A DNA stretch of 64,000 nucleotides from Williamsia sp. (GTDB lineage: Bacteria > Bacteroidota > Bacteroidia > Chitinophagales > Chitinophagaceae). Where the stretch lies: the NCBI GenBank assembly GCA_015069695.1, contig JADCRZ010000002.1:62001-126000 (forward strand). The letters are read 5' to 3'. The position numbers and the translations under genes were made by a program. Below, piece by piece: positions 59,282-64,000 of the stretch. Position 1 is the stretch's first letter, and the number at the start of each line of letters is the position of its first letter. The notes below the pieces were generated by a model that searched no databases, was not told the DNA's origin, and saw only the letters and a list, made by a program, of their open reading frames with translations.

Positions 59282-62035
59282 TTATTCTCTTGATGCTGTT
59301 CGTGCTGGTTGCTTTTCTTCCCTGCGGCCCGTGGTAAACTGATATTTTCCCGAGCCCAGCTTTACCTCTGTCCATCCATCTTCCTGTCCGCCCACTTTTA
59401 TATCCGGAATACCAGCAAGCTGTTTACCGCCTTCCTGGATGCTGTCGGCACTGGCAGCCGGAATGTAAACGGTGGCCGTGGTATTGGCGGGTATTTCCAC
59501 ATCCATTACCAGCTTGTTGTTTTCTATCTTCCAGCCGGAACTTACCTTGCCATAACGCGTCAGGTAACTGGCAGCCAATTGTGTAAACCTGCCGCCTACG
59601 TGTGGCTTGATAATAATTTTTTTATACCCTACGCCGTCCGGGTCTGTATCGATGCCTGCCGCCACCCGGTACATCCAGTCGCCGATAGCACCGTATGCAT
59701 AGTGGTTGTATGAGTTCATGGTAGGGGTTTCAAAGCTGCTGTCAGGGTGGATGCCGTTCCAGCGTTCCCAGATGGTGGTAGCGCCCATTTTTACGGGGTA
59801 AAGCCAGGAAGGATAGGAGTCCTGCAGCAAAAGCGTATAGGCCATGTCGTTATACCCGTACCGGCTGAGTACATGGCAGAGATAGGGCGTACCCAGGAAG
59901 CCCGTGGTCAGGTGATTGCGGTACAGATTGATATTTGCAACCAGCCGGGCGGCAGCCTGCGCCCGTTTTTCTTCGGGCAGCATGTCAAACATCAGCGCCA
60001 GTACATAAGAGGTTTGTGTGTTCGACATGGAAGCACCGTTGAAGGTGATATACTCATTCACGAATGCGGTTTTAATGTCTTTGAGCAGGGCCGTGTAAGT
60101 TGCTACGTCTGCTGTGTAGCCCAATACCCTGGCCGCGTTGATAAGCAGCTGGGTAGAATGGGCCCAGAAACACTGGGCGATCAGGTATTTGTTGGTGATG
60201 GCGGAAGAGCCATCGTTGTCGTCGTTAATACTGTAAAAGAGCCAGTCGCCAAAATGTGAGCCCTTGTTCCAGAGGTTGGCCGTACTTTGTTGCTTCATAT
60301 AACCGACCCATGCTTTCATACTGGGATACTGATCTTCCAGCACCCTTTTATCGCCATAAGCCAGGTAAAGGTTCCAGGGTATCACGCAAGCTACATCCGA
60401 CCAACCTGCAGAACCGCCGCCATTGCCCAGTACGTTGGGAATAACATGGGGCACGCTGCCGCTGGGGAACTGATCAGCACTCACATCCTTCATCCATTTG
60501 GCAAAGAAATTATCTGCATCGCGCAGGAACGTGGCTGTGCGCGAAAATACCTGTGCATCGCCTGTCCAGCCCAGCCGCTCATCCCGTTGCGGACAATCGG
60601 TGGGCACATCCAGGAAATTGCCCCTCAAGCCCCACTCGATGTTATGCTGCAATTGATTGATGAGCGCGTTGGAGCTCGTGAAGCTGCCTGTAGGTTTCAT
60701 ATCAGAATACAAGGCGACGGCGGTAAAATTATCAGGGTTGATCTCTCCCGGGTAACCCTCTACTTTTACAAACCGGAATCCATGCCAGGTAAAATGCGGT
60801 TCAAAAGTTTCCTGGCCCTTGCCGCTGAGCACAAATGTATCCCGCGCTCTTGCCTTCCGGAGGTTGTCGATGTAAAAATTTCCGCGTTTGTCCATGACCT
60901 CTGCATGCGACAAAACAATCTTATCACCTGCCTTCCCGGTGGCTTTGGTAATTACCCAGCCTACCAGGTTTTGCCCGAAGTCGAGCACCTGGTCACCGGC
61001 CGGGGTGGTGAACTTGCGAACCGGTTTAAATGTTTCATGCTTTTTGACCGGTTCATTGTAAGTGGCCACCAGGATATTTTTAGGATGTTCCGTTACTTTT
61101 ATCCCACTCCAGTTTTGGTCATTGTAGCCGGCAGTGGTCCAACCTGCTTTTTCCAGGTTGTTGTCGATGGTTTCACCGTGGTAGATCTCCGAAAAACGGA
61201 TAGAGCCAGTTGCAGATTTCCAGCTTCCGTCCGATACAATGCTTTCCTTTGTTCCGTCTGTGTATTCGAGCTGCAGTTGAAACAAGAGGGCGATGTCTTT
61301 TCCATAAATGTTCAGGTTGTTGCCCCAGGCAAGATTGCCCCTGTACCAGCCGCTGCCCAGCTCTGCCCCCACTGCATTGGCGCCTTGTTTTACCAGGCCG
61401 GTTACATCATACACCTGGTACTGGAGCCGTTTGTTGTAGCTTGTCCAGCCAGGGGTAAGGTAGGCATCCCCGATCCGTTTGCCGTTCAGGTAGGCTTCAT
61501 ACAATCCGTGTGCGGTAATGTAAGCAGTGGCAGACTTAATCTTCTTGCCTACGTTGAATTCTTTGCGCAGCAGGGGAGAAGGACGCATCACGCTATCCTC
61601 TGTGTAACCCGGTTCGATCCAGCTCGCTTTCCAGTCAGCTGGCTGCAAAAAAGCCATCTGGAAAGAGGCCGGCGCACTCCAGTCAGATGTTTTGCCGCCT
61701 CCATCCCATATGCGTACCTGCCAGTAATAACGCTGTTCGGCTTGGAGGGGAGAACCTTTGTAAGTCACCAGCACAGAAGAATCGGAGGCAATTTTCCCGG
61801 TGCTCCATACCAGGTCTTTTCCATTCAGCGAAGCTGAGCGGCCCAGCCGGAGTTCATAAGCCGTTTGCATTACCCCGCGTTTCGGAGAAGCCAACTGCCA
61901 GCTAAAGCGGGGTTGTTGAACGTCCAGTCCGATGGGATTTGTCAGGTTTTCGCAGCGCAGGTTCTGCACGGTTGTTTGGGCAAAGGAGAAGAAGGCAAGG
62001 ACTTGTGCAAAGGGGATCAGGAAGAGTTTTTTCAT
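59282..62035 (-). CDS. secreted GH78 alpha-L-rhamnosidase
   Basis: 917 residues from the ATG at 62035, where the signal peptide MKKLFLIPFAQVLAFFSFAQ begins; the 54-residue extension of the longer frame is rejected. Order: N-terminal Ig-like domain (VQNLRCENLTNPIGLDVQQPRFSWQLAS), the carbohydrate-binding alpha-L-rhamnosidase N domain (ATAYITAHGLYEAYLNGKRIGDAYLTPGWTSYNKRLQYQVYDVT), then the (alpha/alpha)6 catalytic barrel with DVPTDCPQRDERLGWTGDAQVF near residue 480, and a C-terminal beta domain. It removes terminal L-rhamnose from pectin-like or flavonoid glycosides. It is divergent from the GH30 gene with a 107-base spacer, so the two may be co-regulated. Confidence 0.94.
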   Translation of the reverse strand: MKKLFLIPFAQVLAFFSFAQTTVQNLRCENLTNPIGLDVQQPRFSWQLASPKRGVMQTAYELRLGRSASLNGKDLVWSTGKIASDSSVLVTYKGSPLQAEQRYYWQVRIWDGGGKTSDWSAPASFQMAFLQPADWKASWIEPGYTEDSVMRPSPLLRKEFNVGKKIKSATAYITAHGLYEAYLNGKRIGDAYLTPGWTSYNKRLQYQVYDVTGLVKQGANAVGAELGSGWYRGNLAWGNNLNIYGKDIALLFQLQLEYTDGTKESIVSDGSWKSATGSIRFSEIYHGETIDNNLEKAGWTTAGYNDQNWSGIKVTEHPKNILVATYNEPVKKHETFKPVRKFTTPAGDQVLDFGQNLVGWVITKATGKAGDKIVLSHAEVMDKRGNFYIDNLRKARARDTFVLSGKGQETFEPHFTWHGFRFVKVEGYPGEINPDNFTAVALYSDMKPTGSFTSSNALINQLQHNIEWGLRGNFLDVPTDCPQRDERLGWTGDAQVFSRTATFLRDADNFFAKWMKDVSADQFPSGSVPHVIPNVLGNGGGSAGWSDVACVIPWNLYLAYGDKRVLEDQYPSMKAWVGYMKQQSTANLWNKGSHFGDWLFYSINDDNDGSSAITNKYLIAQCFWAHSTQLLINAARVLGYTADVATYTALLKDIKTAFVNEYITFNGASMSNTQTSYVLALMFDMLPEEKRAQAAARLVANINLYRNHLTTGFLGTPYLCHVLSRYGYNDMAYTLLLQDSYPSWLYPVKMGATTIWERWNGIHPDSSFETPTMNSYNHYAYGAIGDWMYRVAAGIDTDPDGVGYKKIIIKPHVGGRFTQLAASYLTRYGKVSSGWKIENNKLVMDVEIPANTTATVYIPAASADSIQEGGKQLAGIPDIKVGGQEDGWTEVKLGSGKYQFTTGRREEKQPARTASRE

Positions 62036-62142
62036 ATGGGAGTGTTTGGTAAACAGGTGCATTGATTCGGATTTAAAATTATTGTTATTATGAGATTTAA
62101 TCTTAGTTTTCGCCGGATGATATTTTTTTCTAATTGACTGAC

Positions 62143-63750
62143 ATGAAAAACATAGCCTGCTTATTGCTCCTGCTTTCCTCCCTGTGCGCAACGGCACAAT
62201 CCCAACCTGATCTTGTATTTACCATCCGTCTCAACCAACCGCTGCAACCTATCCGCAATATCGGCACATCGGGCTGCTGGTTTACGGAAGAGATTGGTGC
62301 CCGCTGGCCCGAGGCGGATAAAAAGCGGGTAGCCGAACTCTTGTTCAGCAAGGAAACAGACAAGAACGGACAGCCGAAAGGCATTGGCCTCTCTGCCTTT
62401 CGCTTTAACATCGGCGCGGGTACCGCCGAACAGGGCGACAGCAGCGGCATCCGGGATCCTGCTCACCGGGTGGAGTGTTTCCTGGCACCCGACGGCAGCT
62501 ACAACTGGAACAAGCAAAAAGGCTATACCTGGATGCTGCAGCAGGCCAGGAACTACGGCGTGCAGGACCTGATCGCTTTTGTAAACAGTCCGCCTGTACA
62601 GTTTACAAAGAATGGATTGGGATACAAACTGGTCAAAGACAGCCTGGCCAACCTGCAGGAGAATAAATACGATGCCTACACGAATTTTCTGGCCCAGGTA
62701 ATCAAACATTTTGATGCGGCCGGTCTTCACTTTAAATGGGTGAGCCCTGTCAACGAACCGCAATGGGATTGGTCAGGCACGCCGGGCAGTGCCAAGCAGG
62801 AGGGAAGTCCATGGACAAACGAAGAAATCTACCGGGTAACAACAGCATTGAACAAAAGCCTGCGCGATCAAAAACTCACAACGGATATCCTGCTTACAGA
62901 AGCCGGCATGCTGGATCACCTCTATATGGCCAATGTAAAAAACCGGAGCAGCCAGATCAGGAGTTTCTGGGATCCTGCCAGTCCGCTTTATGTTGGCGGC
63001 TTGTCCCATGCTACGAAGTTTGTGGAAGGACATGGTTATTTCACGGAAACAGGCAATGCCCGCATCATCAACACGCGCAGGTCAGTCAGGGATACGCTGA
63101 AAAAATACAGCGGGTTGGAGTACTGGCAGTCGGAGTATTGCATGCTGGGTGACGGGTACCGTGACGGGGCCCCTTTCCGGCAAAGGCTGGCTCCCATTGA
63201 CTATGCCCTTTTCCTGGCAAAGATCATCCACCATGATCTGACTACTGGCAATGCCACGGCCTGGCATTACTGGAACGCCTACGAGCCCGGCAGTGCCGAA
63301 GCGCCCCGGTATTACCTGATCGCCCTCAACCCGCGGCGGACAGCCCATCCCGACACCCTGTATACCGTGAGCAAAAATTTGTGGGCTTTGGGGCATTACA
63401 GCCTGTTTGTACGTCCGGGTATGGTGCGCGTGGAAACAGAAAGAAACGATGAACTGGCTGATACGGCCATTGCCCGCTCTGTTATGACAACCGCTTTCAA
63501 AGATGCGGCCGGAAAAAAACTGGTCGTGAACATGATCAATTACACAACAGGAAGCAAAGCGGTAAAACTGGCGCTGGACGGACTTGCCGGCAACGCATCA
63601 GAATGGACCATTGCCCGCTATGTTACATCCGGTAAGGAAGAAGATAATATGAAACCTTATCCGCTGTCCGGCGGGCCCGGTGCCGGGAACACCCTGGAGG
63701 TTACATTGCCTGAGCGGTCTATTACCAGCCTGGTGTTTACGGCCAGGTAA
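62143..63750 (+). CDS. secreted GH30-family glycoside hydrolase
   Basis: 535 residues from the ATG at 62143 (signal peptide MKNIACLLLLLSSLCATAQ; an in-frame TTG lies 9 bases upstream). Features of GH30 and related clan-A enzymes: IRNIGTSGCWFTEEIG at the start, FRFNIGAGTAEQ, the acid/base Glu205 in WVSPVNEPQWDW and the nucleophile Glu331 in YWQSEYCMLGDG. The C-terminal ~90 residues are a beta-sandwich (VVNMINYTTGSKAVKLAL). The best-known relatives with such sequences are endo-beta-1,6-galactanases, but xylanase or glucanase activity is possible. Divergent from the GH78 gene, suggesting a shared plant-glycan substrate. Confidence 0.87.
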   Translation: MKNIACLLLLLSSLCATAQSQPDLVFTIRLNQPLQPIRNIGTSGCWFTEEIGARWPEADKKRVAELLFSKETDKNGQPKGIGLSAFRFNIGAGTAEQGDSSGIRDPAHRVECFLAPDGSYNWNKQKGYTWMLQQARNYGVQDLIAFVNSPPVQFTKNGLGYKLVKDSLANLQENKYDAYTNFLAQVIKHFDAAGLHFKWVSPVNEPQWDWSGTPGSAKQEGSPWTNEEIYRVTTALNKSLRDQKLTTDILLTEAGMLDHLYMANVKNRSSQIRSFWDPASPLYVGGLSHATKFVEGHGYFTETGNARIINTRRSVRDTLKKYSGLEYWQSEYCMLGDGYRDGAPFRQRLAPIDYALFLAKIIHHDLTTGNATAWHYWNAYEPGSAEAPRYYLIALNPRRTAHPDTLYTVSKNLWALGHYSLFVRPGMVRVETERNDELADTAIARSVMTTAFKDAAGKKLVVNMINYTTGSKAVKLALDGLAGNASEWTIARYVTSGKEEDNMKPYPLSGGPGAGNTLEVTLPERSITSLVFTAR

Positions 63751-63830
63751 TACTGCCCGGTTTGGTTCAAACATGCGCTTGCTTGTATTGCGGACAGGCA
63801 TTTCTCAGCAGCGGGGCACGCAGATTTCTG

Positions 63831-64000
63831 TTATTTCTGGGCTATGGACGACGACTGTCTTAATAACTCGTCGATTGATTTTTTGAGCCAGTAAGCTGTG
63901 TTCATTGCCAGGCCAACGGTGTGAAAATAGATCTTTCCCTGCTGGTCAATGATCACATGGGTGGGAAAAGCACGAACGCCGTACCGGGTGGCAAGATAAC
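63831..64000 (-). CDS. thioredoxin-fold (TlpA/redoxin) protein, C-terminal end only
   Basis: The last 55 codons of a gene that begins outside the window; the stop is TAA at 63833-63831. The readable end is YLATRYGVRAFPTHVIIDQQGKIYFHTVG, then a helical tail. The cis-proline context FPTHVIID and the following GKI strand are typical of thiol-disulfide oxidoreductases of the TlpA/ResA group, which are common in the Bacteroidota periplasm. The CxxC active site would lie in the missing part. Confidence 0.8.
   Translation of the reverse strand, partial: YLATRYGVRAFPTHVIIDQQGKIYFHTVGLAMNTAYWLKKSIDELLRQSSSIAQK

Overview
The window looks like a chromosome segment of a Bacteroidota bacterium, most likely of the Chitinophagaceae type. 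The signs are two SusC/SusD pairs, two further TonB-dependent receptors with an N-terminal carboxypeptidase-regulatory-like domain, many secreted glycoside hydrolases and lipoproteins, promoters of the TTTG-N19-TAnnTTTA kind, and almost no Shine-Dalgarno sequences. The genus assignment is inference. No rRNA, tRNA, CRISPR array or transposase gene was seen.

Layout. (1) 1-6304, minus strand: the start of an extracellular contractile injection system (eCIS) operon: sheath, tube, a zinc-ribbon baseplate-type protein, a proline-rich linker protein, a DUF4255/Pvc16-type cap protein, and the first 431 codons of the eCIS AAA+ ATPase, which runs off the left edge. (2) 6855-7421: a small secreted protein, probably an outer-membrane barrel. 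(3) 7555-18428, minus strand: an amino-sugar salvage operon (MFS transporter, MurQ, NagP-like transporter, GH20 hexosaminidase, six-hairpin glycosidase-like protein, TonB receptor, NagB-like deaminase). Upstream of it lie two phytanoyl-CoA-dioxygenase-family genes and a divergent AraC regulator. (4) 21508-34581: accessory and housekeeping genes: zinc-finger protein, GH127-type hydrolase, glycerophosphodiesterase, MmcQ/YjbR protein, a SusC/SusD pair, a secreted M64 peptidase with a small secreted partner, and a run of small cytoplasmic proteins. (5) 34722-34945: a large inverted-repeat element.

(6) 35068-56679 is the most coherent and interesting part. A SusC/SusD pair is transcribed divergently from a secreted MINPP-type inositol-polyphosphate phosphatase (phytase). 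It is followed by an approximately 15-kb plus-strand operon: TonB receptor, beta-helix lipoprotein, IolJ-type aldolase, IolB, IolC, IolD, MmsA/IolA, IolE, two IolG paralogues and a LacI-family regulator. Read together, this is a candidate phytate/inositol-phosphate utilisation locus: capture and dephosphorylation at the cell envelope, then complete myo-inositol breakdown to acetyl-CoA and DHAP-level products. Long, perfect LacI-type palindromes sit at both control regions, one beside the SusC -33 element and one over the predicted start site of the iol operon.

(7) 56657-62035, minus strand: sulfatase, AAA ATPase and GH78 alpha-L-rhamnosidase. (8) 62143-63750: a GH30-family hydrolase. The window ends inside a thioredoxin-fold gene. 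Four copies of a GC-rich palindromic intergenic repeat occur at 18.5, 48.9, 50.9 and 58.3 kb; one supplies the last codons of iolC.
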